This document shows positions 8,046 through 16,389 of a DNA stretch of 64,000 nt, in pieces. The position numbers were made by a program, and so were the translations under genes. The DNA comes from Bacteroidota bacterium (GTDB taxonomy: Bacteria > Bacteroidota > Bacteroidia > Chitinophagales > Chitinophagaceae). The DNA lies in NCBI GenBank assembly GCA_018267705.1, contig JAFDXX010000001.1, positions 1 to 64,000 of the forward strand. The letters are read 5' to 3'. The notes below the pieces were generated by a model, which saw only the letters and a program-made list of their open reading frames with translations, ran no database searches and was not told the origin of the DNA. Within the stretch, counting starts at the first letter, position 1. Each line of letters opens with the position of its first letter.

Positions 8046-9185
8046 ATGAAATATTATATTATTTCGGGAGAAGCGAGTGGAGATTTGCATGGTAGTAACT
8101 TAATAAAGCAATTATTGTTGTTAGATGCAAGTGCTAATGTGCATTGCTGGGGTGGAGATTTAATGGAAACCGCCGGTGGTAAATTAATAAAGCATTACAA
8201 AGAGTTAGCTTTTATGGGCTTTGCCGAAGTAGTAAAAAATTTGCCAACTATTTTTCGAAATATAAAATTTTGTAAACAAGATATTGCCAATTTTAAACCC
8301 GATGTTTTAGTGTTAATTGATTATCCTGGTTTTAATTTACGCATTGCAGAATGGGCAAAACAACAAGGTTATAAAGTGGTGTATTATATTTCTCCACAAG
8401 TATGGGCTTGGAAAGAAAACAGAGTTAAAAAAATGAAACAGTGCATTGATAAAATGCTCTGTATTCTTCCTTTTGAAAAAGAGTATTACCAAAACAAATG
8501 GAATTGGAATGTGGAGTACGTAGGGCATCCGTTGGTAGAAGTGATAGAATCATCAATTGCAAATAAATTATATATTAGTTCTGATACTTCCAATTCAAAC
8601 TTTACATTGCATACTAAACAAATCATTGCATTGCTTCCCGGCAGCCGCAAACAAGAAATTGCAAAAAAGTTGCCTATTATGTTAGAAGTTTCTAAATCGT
8701 TTCCCAATTATCAGTTTATAGTGGCACAAGCACCGGGGCAAGATGATAATTTTTATAAACCTTTTCTTCAACCTTATCATAATGTTTCTACCATAAAAAA
8801 CAATACCTATCAATTATTAATGCAAAGTATTGCAGCATTGGTAACAAGCGGAACAGCTACTTTAGAAACAGCTTTATTTGCGGTACCCGAAGTTGTTTGT
8901 TATAAAGGCAGTAACATTAGCTATCAAATAGCAAAAAAATTAATCAAAATAAAATATATATCGTTAGTGAATTTAATTATGAATAAGTTGGTGGTAAAAG
9001 AACTAATTCAAAACGATTTAACAGTTGATAATATTACGAAAGAATTGAATGTGTTGTTGAATGATGTTGCTAAACAGCAGCAATTACAAAATGATTATGC
9101 AGATTTAAAAAAATTACTTTCCTCAGGTGGTAATGCTTCTAAAAATGCTGCAACTATTATTTACGATTTTGCAAAAGGCAATTAA
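8046..9185 (+). CDS. lpxB: Lipid-A-disaccharide synthase
   Basis: A 379-residue family GT19 glycosyltransferase. It joins UDP-2,3-diacylglucosamine and lipid X to give the lipid A disaccharide, at the inner face of the cytoplasmic membrane. It starts with the signature YYIISGEASGDLHGSNLI, then HCWGGDLMETAGG, FMGFAEVVKNLP, LIDYPGFNLRIAEWAK (about 92-107), YYISPQVWAWKENRVKK (about 114-130), EYVGHPL, LLPGSRKQEI (about 196-205) and TSGTATLETALFAVPEVVCYK (about 275-295). Length is normal. This shows a lipid A-containing outer membrane. Its last 4 bases overlap the stop of the small gene on the other strand. Confidence 0.96.
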   Translation: MKYYIISGEASGDLHGSNLIKQLLLLDASANVHCWGGDLMETAGGKLIKHYKELAFMGFAEVVKNLPTIFRNIKFCKQDIANFKPDVLVLIDYPGFNLRIAEWAKQQGYKVVYYISPQVWAWKENRVKKMKQCIDKMLCILPFEKEYYQNKWNWNVEYVGHPLVEVIESSIANKLYISSDTSNSNFTLHTKQIIALLPGSRKQEIAKKLPIMLEVSKSFPNYQFIVAQAPGQDDNFYKPFLQPYHNVSTIKNNTYQLLMQSIAALVTSGTATLETALFAVPEVVCYKGSNISYQIAKKLIKIKYISLVNLIMNKLVVKELIQNDLTVDNITKELNVLLNDVAKQQQLQNDYADLKKLLSSGGNASKNAATIIYDFAKGN

Positions 9186-9364
9186 TGTTTTCTTATCATT
9201 GGTAAAATAACCAATCTAAAAAGCATTACAAATAATGCAATAATAAACATGAATAAAGAAATCCTGTTCATGCCATGCATATACTTTACCCATTTGGTAT
9301 AAGGTTTATTGGGATCAGGTTTTTTTAGATATAGGTATTCCGCAATTTGTCTCCAAAAGCCCAT
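9182..9364 (-). CDS. Small single-span membrane protein (possibly DUF6728-like)
   Basis: A 60-residue protein if started at ATG 9364 (MGFWRQIAEYLYLKK); a TTG start at 9394 would add ten residues but is less likely. The N-terminal half is polar with aromatic residues (KPDPNKPYTKWVKYMHGMNR), followed by one membrane segment (ISLFMFIIALFVMLFRLVIL) and a basic tail. The pattern RQxAEYLYL...MHGMNRIS is one I associate with a small Bacteroidota protein family of unknown function; the family name is recalled with only moderate certainty. It is convergent with lpxB, overlapping it by 4 bases. Confidence 0.7.
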   Translation of the reverse strand: MGFWRQIAEYLYLKKPDPNKPYTKWVKYMHGMNRISLFMFIIALFVMLFRLVILPMIRKH

Positions 9365-9427
9365 AAAATAATTTTGTGTAAAACTACGATACAAATTTGC
9401 TGTATGCAGAAAAAAAATCTATAAACT

Positions 9428-9456
9428 TTGCTACTTCAAAAACAACCCTATATTTG
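9428..9456 (+). promoter_or_regulatory. Promoter of etfB (TTG / TAnnTTTG)
   Basis: TATATTTG at 9449-9456 is an exact match to the Bacteroidota -7 box, with TTG at 9428-9430, 18 bases upstream, as the -33 element. Transcription would begin near 9461, leaving a leader of roughly 45-50 nt before the etfB ATG at 9509. Confidence 0.6.
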
Positions 9457-9508
9457 CAAATAGTTGTTTATGCAACTATTTTTAAAAGATTCTTTAAAAT
9501 TTATCCAA

Positions 9509-10252
9509 ATGAAAATTTTAGTTTGTATTAGCAAAACACCCGATACTACTTCAAAAATTGCTTTTAAAGATAGCAACACAAAGTTTGAAGATGCAGGTGT
9601 ACAATGGATTATTAATCCATATGATGAATGGTATGCATTAGTAAGAGCCATTGAATTAAAAGAAAAAGATGCTTCAACCATTATTCATTTAATAACCGTT
9701 GGCGGTGCAGATTGCGACCCCGTAATTCGCAAAGCATTGGCTTTAGGCGGAGATGAAGCAATACGTGTAAATGCAGATAGTAGCGATAGCTTTTATATTG
9801 CTGCACAAATAGCAGAAATTGCCAAACAAGGTAATTATGATTTAGTTTTTACAGGAAAAGAAACCATAGATTATAACGGATCATCAGTTGCTGCAATGGT
9901 AGCCGAATTAATTGATGCTCCCTATATTTCTTTAGCAACCAAATTTGAATTAAACGGAACAACAGCAATTGTAAACCGTGAAATAGAAGGTGGAGAAGAA
10001 GTAAATGAAGTTGCATTACCAATTGTAGTAAGTTGCCAAAAAGGTGTTGCAGAACAACGCATACCCAACATGCGTGGTATAATGGCTGCACGCACCAAAC
10101 CTTTAAAAGTAGTAGAACCTTCTGCAATTAATGCACTAACAACTATTGTTAGCTTTGAATTACCACCTGCAAAAGCCGGCGTTAAATTAGTACCGGCAGA
10201 TAATGTAGCAGAGCTGGTACGTTTATTACATGAAGAAGCAAAAGCTATATAA
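9509..10252 (+). CDS. etfB: Electron transfer flavoprotein subunit beta
   Basis: A 247-residue EtfB/FixA family protein from ATG 9509 (MKILVCISKTPDTTSKI). Upstream in-frame starts at 9470 (ATG) and 9464 (TTG) would add unconserved residues. Supporting segments are NPYDEWYALVRAIELKE, LGGDEAIRV, DLVFTGKETIDYNG (nucleotide-binding region, about 110-125), the EGGEEVNEVALPIVVSCQKG region and the conserved PNMRGIMAARTKPL (about 190-205). With EtfA it accepts electrons from acyl-CoA dehydrogenases and passes them to ETF-quinone oxidoreductase. etfA follows after 182 bp, an unusually wide gap that contains a dispersed repeat. Confidence 0.95.
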   Translation: MKILVCISKTPDTTSKIAFKDSNTKFEDAGVQWIINPYDEWYALVRAIELKEKDASTIIHLITVGGADCDPVIRKALALGGDEAIRVNADSSDSFYIAAQIAEIAKQGNYDLVFTGKETIDYNGSSVAAMVAELIDAPYISLATKFELNGTTAIVNREIEGGEEVNEVALPIVVSCQKGVAEQRIPNMRGIMAARTKPLKVVEPSAINALTTIVSFELPPAKAGVKLVPADNVAELVRLLHEEAKAI

Positions 10253-10329
10253 CAATAACAATTAAGCATGCAATAAACAAATATGAAAATGATAAATTTT
10301 ATTAATCAAACTTCACTTTACTATTTTGC

Positions 10330-10352
10330 TTTGTTGCGTCGCACACTTGTAC
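10330..10352 (+). repeat. Dispersed intergenic repeat, copy 2
   Basis: Identical over 23 bases to copy 1 (4135-4157, opposite strand) and similar to copy 3 (24554-24580). It lies in the 182-bp interval between etfB and etfA. The rest of that interval shows no promoter box or gene that I can support. Confidence 0.7.
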
Positions 10353-10434
10353 GTTCAGTTCTTTATTCAACAAAATATTTGCAGAAAGCATTTGCACATC
10401 TGCACATTTACAAACTTTCAAATTAATACTAACT

Positions 10435-11403
10435 ATGTCAGTTTTAATATTTATAGATCAATCAGAAGGCAGCATAAAAAAATCTTCATTAGAAGCCATT
10501 ACTTACGGTGCTGCCGTGGCAAAGCAATTAAATGTATCGGCAGAAGGTATTGTATTAGGTACAATTGCTAACGATGCATTAATACAATTAGGAAAATATG
10601 GTGTTCAAAAAATTCATCATATAGCTAATGAAAAACTCAATCATGTTGATGCACAATTGTATGCAAAACAAATTGCCGATACTGCCATAACAAATAATGC
10701 ATCGGTAATTATTATTTCTCACAACCAAACAGGCAAAGCAATTGCAGGAAGAGTAGCAGCCCAATTAAAAGCAGGCCTAGTGGCAGGTGCTATTGCACTA
10801 CCCAATACTGCCGGCAATGGATTTGTAGTAAAAAAATCTGTATTCAGCGGTAAAGCATTTGCCAATGTAAATATTACATCAGCCATAAAAGTAATTTCAT
10901 TAAATCCTAATAGTTTTCACATATCACAAAGCGAAGGAACTGCAGAACTGGTTACAGTAAATGCAAATATTGCAGAACCTAAAGTAAAAGTTACTGCTGT
11001 AAATAAAGTAAGTGGAGAAGTACCTTTAACCGAAGCAGAAATTGTAGTAAGCGGCGGGCGTGGTTTAAAAGGCCCCGAAAACTGGACAATGTTAGAAGAA
11101 CTTGCTAAAACATTACATGCAGCTACTGCATGTAGTAGGCCTGTTGCCGATGCACATTGGAGACCACATCACGAGCATGTGGGACAAACAGGAATACAAG
11201 TTGCACCTAACTTATATATTGCTATCGGCATTAGTGGTGCTATACAACATTTAGCAGGCGTAAACAGAAGTAAAGTAATAGTGGTAATTAATAAAGACCC
11301 TGAAGCACCATTTTTTAAGGCAGCCGATTATGGTATAGTTGGCGATGCTTTTGAAGTAGTACCCAAACTAACTGACGAAATTAAGAAACTGAAAAATGCT
11401 TAA
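10435..11403 (+). CDS. etfA: Electron transfer flavoprotein subunit alpha
   Basis: A 322-residue EtfA/FixB family protein. The N-terminal domain (about 1-190) begins MSVLIFIDQSEGSIKKSSLEA. The C-terminal FAD-binding domain contains VSGGRGLKGPENW (about 204-216), ACSRPVADAHW, HEHVGQTGIQVAPNLYIAIG and ISGAIQHLAGVNRSKVIVVI, then NKDPEAPFFKAADYGIVGD. These are the family's FAD-contact segments, so cofactor binding looks intact. It forms the heterodimer with EtfB for fatty-acid and amino-acid oxidation. It ends in a strong terminator and starts 182 bp after etfB. Confidence 0.96.
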   Translation: MSVLIFIDQSEGSIKKSSLEAITYGAAVAKQLNVSAEGIVLGTIANDALIQLGKYGVQKIHHIANEKLNHVDAQLYAKQIADTAITNNASVIIISHNQTGKAIAGRVAAQLKAGLVAGAIALPNTAGNGFVVKKSVFSGKAFANVNITSAIKVISLNPNSFHISQSEGTAELVTVNANIAEPKVKVTAVNKVSGEVPLTEAEIVVSGGRGLKGPENWTMLEELAKTLHAATACSRPVADAHWRPHHEHVGQTGIQVAPNLYIAIGISGAIQHLAGVNRSKVIVVINKDPEAPFFKAADYGIVGDAFEVVPKLTDEIKKLKNA

Positions 11404-11413
11404 TTCAACAAAC

Positions 11414-11447
11414 AAAAATCCCATTTCTGCCAAGTGGGATTTTTTTA
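11414..11447 (+). terminator. Rho-independent terminator after etfA
   Basis: Inverted repeat AAAAATCCCA / TGGGATTTTT with an 11-nt loop and a run of seven or more T, starting 10 bases after the etfA stop. Confidence 0.85.
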
Positions 11448-11541
11448 TTTTATATACCACTCAATTTGTAAAGCATTTATTCTTATAAAAACGTCTAAAA
11501 ACACATTCTTTTAAAACAATTTTTTGTGTAAGAATTTAATT

Positions 11542-11549
11542 TACTTTCG
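11542..11549 (+). promoter_or_regulatory. Variant -7 box before the bifunctional nuclease gene
   Basis: TACTTTCG, one mismatch from TAnnTTTG (C for the last T), 8 nt before the start codon. The same TTCG ending precedes aroC (30022-30029), which suggests a tolerated variant of the box in this genome. Confidence 0.35.
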
Positions 11550-11557
11550 TAACAAGT

Positions 11558-12145
11558 ATGAAGAAGATTGAATTGGAAATTGTAGCCCTTTCGCACAGCA
11601 TTACACAAACACATTCTTATGCAGTAGTATTGGGCGAAGTAAATGGATTACGCCGCTTACCAATTGTTATTGGCGGTTTTGAAGCTCAAGCTATTGCTGT
11701 TGCTTTAGAAAGAATGCAACCCAGTAGGCCGCTTACACATGATTTAATGAAAAATTTTATGAACGCTTTTGGCGTTGAATTACAAGAAATAATTATTAAT
11801 GATTTACAAGAAGGTATCTTCTACTCAAAATTAATTTGTTATAACGAACACGATACAATTGAAATAGACAGCAGAACCAGTGATGCTTTGGCATTAGCAG
11901 TACGCTTTGGTTGCCCTATTTATACGTTTGAAAATATTTTAGAAAATGCAGGAATTTTAATGGATGAAAACGAAAATACTAAAAAGAAAAAATCGCAAAC
12001 AGTTGCTGTGGCTAGTGATGCAGCAAGTGATGAACTGCATAAATTAAGTTTAGAAGAACTACAAAATCTGCTTAACGAAGTTTTAGAAAATGAAGATTAT
12101 ATAAAAGCCATTGCCATTAGAGATGAAATTAATAAACGCAAATAA
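11558..12145 (+). CDS. Bifunctional nuclease (BFN/DUF151) family protein with C-terminal UVR motif
   Basis: A 195-residue protein. The N-terminal BFN domain (about 1-135) starts KKIELEIVALSHSITQTHSYAVVLGEV and contains LPIVIGGFEAQAIAVALE, PSRPLTHDLMKNFMNAFGVEL and DSRTSDALALAVRFGCPIY, all strongly typical. After a lysine-rich linker (KKKKSQ) a UvrB/UvrC-type motif closes the protein (LQNLLNEVLENEDYIKAIAI, about 167-190). Some BFN proteins show DNase and RNase activity; the role in Bacteroidota is uncertain. It is separated from etfA by a terminator and has its own candidate promoter. Confidence 0.9.
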   Translation: MKKIELEIVALSHSITQTHSYAVVLGEVNGLRRLPIVIGGFEAQAIAVALERMQPSRPLTHDLMKNFMNAFGVELQEIIINDLQEGIFYSKLICYNEHDTIEIDSRTSDALALAVRFGCPIYTFENILENAGILMDENENTKKKKSQTVAVASDAASDELHKLSLEELQNLLNEVLENEDYIKAIAIRDEINKRK

Positions 12146-12167
12146 AACCATGATTTGAATAATTGCA

Positions 12168-12197
12168 TGTACTCTTTCTTGATAAAGAAAGAGTACA
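12168..12197. repeat. 13-bp perfect hairpin between the nuclease gene and ispE
   Basis: TGTACTCTTTCTT, loop GATA, AAGAAAGAGTACA. The stem is perfect over 13 bp and lies 31 bp before the ispE start. No T-run follows directly, so it is not a standard terminator. It could be a weak terminator, an RNA-processing site or a binding palindrome. Confidence 0.5.
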
Positions 12198-12227
12198 ACT
12201 TCATGATCATTTTAAACTCTTTTTATC

Positions 12228-13070
12228 ATGGTTCTATTTCCAAATGCAAAAATAAATTTAGGGTTAAACATTGTTCGTAAACGTAAAGATGGTTATCATG
12301 ATTTAGAAACTTTTTTTTACCCGCTTAATATTTACGATGCTGTTGAAATTATTTCGGAAGTAAATGATAAAACTCAAACGCCACCTATTGATTCTATTAC
12401 TTTTCATTCATCAGGTTTAACTGTTGAAGGAAGCATAGAAAATAATCTTTGTGTTAAAGCATACCAATTATTAAAGAAAGATTTCCCTTTATTACCTTCA
12501 ATTAAAATGCACTTACACAAAAACATCCCGATGGGTGCAGGCTTAGGTGGCGGAAGTGCAGATGGAGCCTTTGTTTTAAAGTTATTGAATCAAAAATATC
12601 ATCTCCAATTATCACAACAACAATTCATTAATTATGCGTTGCAGTTAGGAAGTGATTGCCCATTTTTTATTATCAATAAACCTTGCTTGGCTACTTCAAG
12701 AGGAGAGAAAATGAGTGAAATAAATATTGATTTGTCTACTTATAAATTTTTATTGGTAAATCCTCAAATACATATTTCAACCAGTTGGGCATTTGCTAAT
12801 ATCCAGCCTACTGTTCCTATAAAACCTATACAACAAATCATTACACAACCCATTCATACATGGAAAGAAGAATTGGTGAATGATTTTGAACAACCTGTTT
12901 TTAAAAAATATGCTTCCATTCATTCTTTAAAAAATGAAATGTATAAAATGGGTGCAATATATGCAGCTATGAGCGGCAGTGGAAGCACAGTATTTGGTAT
13001 TTTTGAAAAAGAGAAAAAGATAATTCCTTCATTTCCTCAAAATTATTTTGTTCAAGAAGTAGCAGTTTAA
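12228..13070 (+). CDS. ispE: 4-diphosphocytidyl-2-C-methyl-D-erythritol kinase
   Basis: A 280-residue GHMP kinase that phosphorylates CDP-methylerythritol in the MEP pathway of isoprenoid precursor synthesis. The start FPNAKINLGLNIVRKRKDGYHD contains the substrate-binding Lys and the KRxDGYH motif. The ATP-binding glycine-rich loop is NIPMGAGLGGGSADGAFVL (about 100-118), followed by LGSDCPFF (about 142-149) and the C-terminal MSGSGSTVFGIF (about 249-260). Length is normal. It heads a run of four genes (ispE, acyltransferase, priA, murB) on the same strand with short gaps. Confidence 0.95.
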   Translation: MVLFPNAKINLGLNIVRKRKDGYHDLETFFYPLNIYDAVEIISEVNDKTQTPPIDSITFHSSGLTVEGSIENNLCVKAYQLLKKDFPLLPSIKMHLHKNIPMGAGLGGGSADGAFVLKLLNQKYHLQLSQQQFINYALQLGSDCPFFIINKPCLATSRGEKMSEINIDLSTYKFLLVNPQIHISTSWAFANIQPTVPIKPIQQIITQPIHTWKEELVNDFEQPVFKKYASIHSLKNEMYKMGAIYAAMSGSGSTVFGIFEKEKKIIPSFPQNYFVQEVAV

Positions 13071-13079
13071 CTATAAACA

Positions 13080-13820
13080 ATGAAACCTGTTATAAAAGCA
13101 ATTCAAATTATTTATAGTGTATATGCTTTTTGTGTGTTTGTAATTATAATGTTATTAGCATTGCCTGTAATAGTTGTTGCATCTGCATTTGCAATTAAAG
13201 GAGGAAATTTTATTTACAATGTTTGTAAAATATGGGCTAAACTTTGGTATATTTTTATTTTTGTAAAACATAAAGAAGTTTACGAAGTAAAACATAATAA
13301 AAAACAGCAGTATATTTTTGTGGCCAACCATATTTCGTATATGGATATTCCCGTAATGGTTTTAAGTATTCATCAACCCTTTAGAGCTTTAGGAAAATAT
13401 GAAATGATTAAAGTACCCATATTTGGTTGGATATATAAAGCTGCAGTTATTTTAGTAGATAGAAAAAATGCCGAAACAAGAGCTAGAAGTGTGCGTGCCT
13501 TAAAGGCAGCCATTGCAAAAAATATTTCTATTTTTATTTTTCCGGAAGGAACTTTTAATGAAACAGAAAATATTTTAAAACCCTTTTACGATGGAGCTTT
13601 TCGTGTTGCAATTGAAACACAGACACCAATCAAACCATTACTTTTTCCAGACACAATTAAACGCTTGCACTATAAAAGTATTTTTAGTTTATTACCGGGC
13701 ACTTGCAGAGTTATTTATTTAGATGAAGTGAGTGTTAAAGGTTATACTATAAACAATTTGCCCGAGCTAAAACAAAAAGTATTTACCATAATGGAAGAAG
13801 GATTAAAAAGATACTTATAA
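13080..13820 (+). CDS. 1-acyl-sn-glycerol-3-phosphate acyltransferase family protein
   Basis: A 246-residue PlsC-type acyltransferase. It has a membrane segment near the N-terminus (about 10-38), then the catalytic motif NHISYMD (HX4D, about 83-89), the glycerol-phosphate-binding block around LVDRKNAETRARS, and FPEGTFNE (about 158-165). It probably makes phosphatidic acid from lysophosphatidic acid at the inner membrane. A related substrate, for example an ornithine or amino lipid precursor, cannot be excluded. It begins 9 nt after ispE, which implies co-transcription. Confidence 0.88.
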   Translation: MKPVIKAIQIIYSVYAFCVFVIIMLLALPVIVVASAFAIKGGNFIYNVCKIWAKLWYIFIFVKHKEVYEVKHNKKQQYIFVANHISYMDIPVMVLSIHQPFRALGKYEMIKVPIFGWIYKAAVILVDRKNAETRARSVRALKAAIAKNISIFIFPEGTFNETENILKPFYDGAFRVAIETQTPIKPLLFPDTIKRLHYKSIFSLLPGTCRVIYLDEVSVKGYTINNLPELKQKVFTIMEEGLKRYL

Positions 13821-13854
13821 GCTAAAATAGATTAGATTATTTTAGCATTTTATA

Positions 13855-16362
13855 ATGCAAAACAAAAAATTATCAACCAATTTATTTACCAATACTTCTA
13901 CAAATGAAGAAGGAGTATTGTTTGCAGAAGTAATTATTCCTTTGGCATTGCCTGTTACTTATACTTGGTCTGTGCCAAAAAAAATGCAAACTGCTATTAA
14001 AATAGGTAAAAGAGTTGAAGTGCAATTGAGAAATAAAAAATATGCAGGCATTGTAAAAGCAATACATAGTAATAAATTATTATTTGAAACGAGAGATTTA
14101 TTAAATGTGTTAGATGATGAACCCTTGGTATATGAAAAGCAATTAAAGCTGTGGAGTTGGATGAGCAATTATTATATGTGCAGTGAAGGAGAAGTAATGC
14201 AGGCGGCTATTCCGGCTAATTTTAAACTATCAAGCGAAAGTGTTTTAATATGGAATGAACATGCAGATATTGATTTGAATGATGGCAGCTTTTTTAGTGA
14301 TGAAGAATATTTGGTAGCACAAGCACTAGAAATAAAAAAAGAATTAAAGCTGAGTGAAGTACAACAAATATTAGATAGTAATCATGTTTATTCTGTTATA
14401 AAAAAATTAATTGAAAAAAAAGTCTGTTATGTTTGGGAAGAGTTGAAAGAAAAGTATAAAGAAAAAATAGAAACTTATATTATACTAAATCCTGTTTATA
14501 ACAATGATGATAAACTTTCTGAGTTATTAAATAATTGGAGTAGAGCACCCAAACAAATGGAGTTGTTATTAGCATATTTACATTTAATAAAAACAGAAGG
14601 AGAAGTAACACAATCCACATTACTAAAAAAATCTAATGCTTCGGCTGCACAATTAAACGGATTAATTGAGAAGCAAATTCTAATTGCAGAAAGACGATCA
14701 ATTGATAGATTGAAATCTCTTCCTAAAAATATTTCCATTGATTTTGTTTTATCTGCTGCACAACAAAATGCTCTTAATCAAATTCAAACTTCATTTACTC
14801 AAAAGAATGTTTGTTTGTTGCATGGCGTTACAGCAAGCGGAAAAACATTACTATATATAAAACTAATTGAAAGCTATGTTCAGAAAGGATTTCAGGTTTT
14901 ATACATGCTTCCTGAAATTGCTTTAACATCTCAAATTATTCGCAGATTACAAAAACATTTTGGCGGATATATTGCAATTTATCATTCAAAATTTAATGCC
15001 AATGAAAGAGTAGAAATTTGGAACAAAATAAAAAGCGGAGAAACAAAAATTGTATTAGGTGCAAGAAGTGCATTGTTTCTTCCTTTTAATAATTTAGGAT
15101 TAACAATTGTTGATGAAGAACATGATGCAAGCTATAAACAACAAGACCCTGCACCACGTTATCATGCAAGAGATGCAGCTATTTATTATGCATCATTATT
15201 CAATGCAAAAGTTTTATTAGGTAGTGCCACGCCCGCTGTTGAAACTTATTTTAATTGTACACAAAACAAATATGCTTTAGTTGAATTAAATGAACGTTAC
15301 GGTAATGTTGAAATGCCGGCCATTGAATTAATTGATATAAAAAAAATAATTAATCAACACAAAGAAAAAATTGCACTCACACCTCAACTAATAAATGCAG
15401 TTCAGCATTCTTTAAAAGAAAAAAAACAAATTATTCTATTTCAAAATCGGCGTGGTTATGCACCTTATATGCAATGCCAAACTTGCGGCTGGATACCGCA
15501 ATGCCAACATTGCGATGTTACCTTAACTTATCATAAAGCAAAAAATAAATTAACCTGTCATTATTGTGCAGCCACTTATCCTGTAATTAATACATGCGTT
15601 GCGTGCGGCAACAGTAATTTTATTCAAAAAAATTTTGGAACAGAAAAGTTGGAAGAATTAATTGCAGAACAATTTCCTGAAGCAAAAGTTGCAAGAATGG
15701 ATTATGATACGGTTAAAGGAAAAAATGAACACGATAATTTAATTAAACTGTTTGAGCAGCAAAGAATTGATATTTTAGTTGGAACACAAATGGTAGTAAA
15801 AGGATTAGATTTTGAACATGTGAACCTGGTAGGAATTATTGATGCAGACGGCATTTTAAACTTTGCAGATTTTAGAGTAAATGAAAGAGCCTATCAATTA
15901 ATGGAACAAGTAAGCGGAAGAGCAGGAAGAAAAGATGGCAATGGAAAAGTAATGATACAAGTAAGTAATTTACAGCATCCTGTGTTGCATTTTGTACAAA
16001 TACATAATTATACAAAATTATTTGAGTATGAAATTGAAACCAGAAATACCTATCAATATCCGCCGTTTTACAGAATGATTATACTTACGTTTAAGCATAA
16101 AGAAAAACATATTGCAGAAGAAGCCGCCCATATTATGATGCATGGCTTAAAAACCAATTACGGTAACTATTTAAACGGGCCTGCACAACCAATTGTTGAT
16201 AGAGTTAGAAATCAATATTTATGGGAAATAATGTTGAAGTTGCCAAAAGATGCTAACTTAATTAATCAATGTAAAACAGAAATTTTACAACAAGTAAATA
16301 TTATTCACTCAATTAAAACATACAGTGGCGTTTCAATAATTCCCGATGTTGATCCGTTATAA
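13855..16362 (+). CDS. priA: Primosomal protein N' (replication restart helicase PriA)
   Basis: An 835-residue superfamily 2 helicase that recognises stalled forks and reloads the replisome. The N-terminal 3'-DNA-binding domain (about 20-115) begins GVLFAEVIIPLALPVTYTW. The Walker A motif is GVTASGKT (about 324-331), with YMLPEIALTSQ, the DEEH box (about 420) and LGSATPAVET. The zinc-binding insert has eight cysteines in four CxxC pairs (CQTCGWIPQCQHC ... CHYC ... CVAC, about 541-585). Helicase motifs V and VI follow as VGTQMVVKGLDFEHV and QVSGRAGR. Apparently complete. It starts 34 nt after the acyltransferase gene. Confidence 0.97.
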   Translation: MQNKKLSTNLFTNTSTNEEGVLFAEVIIPLALPVTYTWSVPKKMQTAIKIGKRVEVQLRNKKYAGIVKAIHSNKLLFETRDLLNVLDDEPLVYEKQLKLWSWMSNYYMCSEGEVMQAAIPANFKLSSESVLIWNEHADIDLNDGSFFSDEEYLVAQALEIKKELKLSEVQQILDSNHVYSVIKKLIEKKVCYVWEELKEKYKEKIETYIILNPVYNNDDKLSELLNNWSRAPKQMELLLAYLHLIKTEGEVTQSTLLKKSNASAAQLNGLIEKQILIAERRSIDRLKSLPKNISIDFVLSAAQQNALNQIQTSFTQKNVCLLHGVTASGKTLLYIKLIESYVQKGFQVLYMLPEIALTSQIIRRLQKHFGGYIAIYHSKFNANERVEIWNKIKSGETKIVLGARSALFLPFNNLGLTIVDEEHDASYKQQDPAPRYHARDAAIYYASLFNAKVLLGSATPAVETYFNCTQNKYALVELNERYGNVEMPAIELIDIKKIINQHKEKIALTPQLINAVQHSLKEKKQIILFQNRRGYAPYMQCQTCGWIPQCQHCDVTLTYHKAKNKLTCHYCAATYPVINTCVACGNSNFIQKNFGTEKLEELIAEQFPEAKVARMDYDTVKGKNEHDNLIKLFEQQRIDILVGTQMVVKGLDFEHVNLVGIIDADGILNFADFRVNERAYQLMEQVSGRAGRKDGNGKVMIQVSNLQHPVLHFVQIHNYTKLFEYEIETRNTYQYPPFYRMIILTFKHKEKHIAEEAAHIMMHGLKTNYGNYLNGPAQPIVDRVRNQYLWEIMLKLPKDANLINQCKTEILQQVNIIHSIKTYSGVSIIPDVDPL

Positions 16363-16389
16363 TTATTTTGAATTATAAAGTATAAATGA

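Noticed and set aside
10326..10571. An 81-residue open frame in the etfB-etfA gap
   Set aside because: It overlaps the etfA start in another frame, runs through the dispersed repeat and has a composition unlike a protein (many Cys and Ile). The etfA N-terminus is well conserved from 10435.
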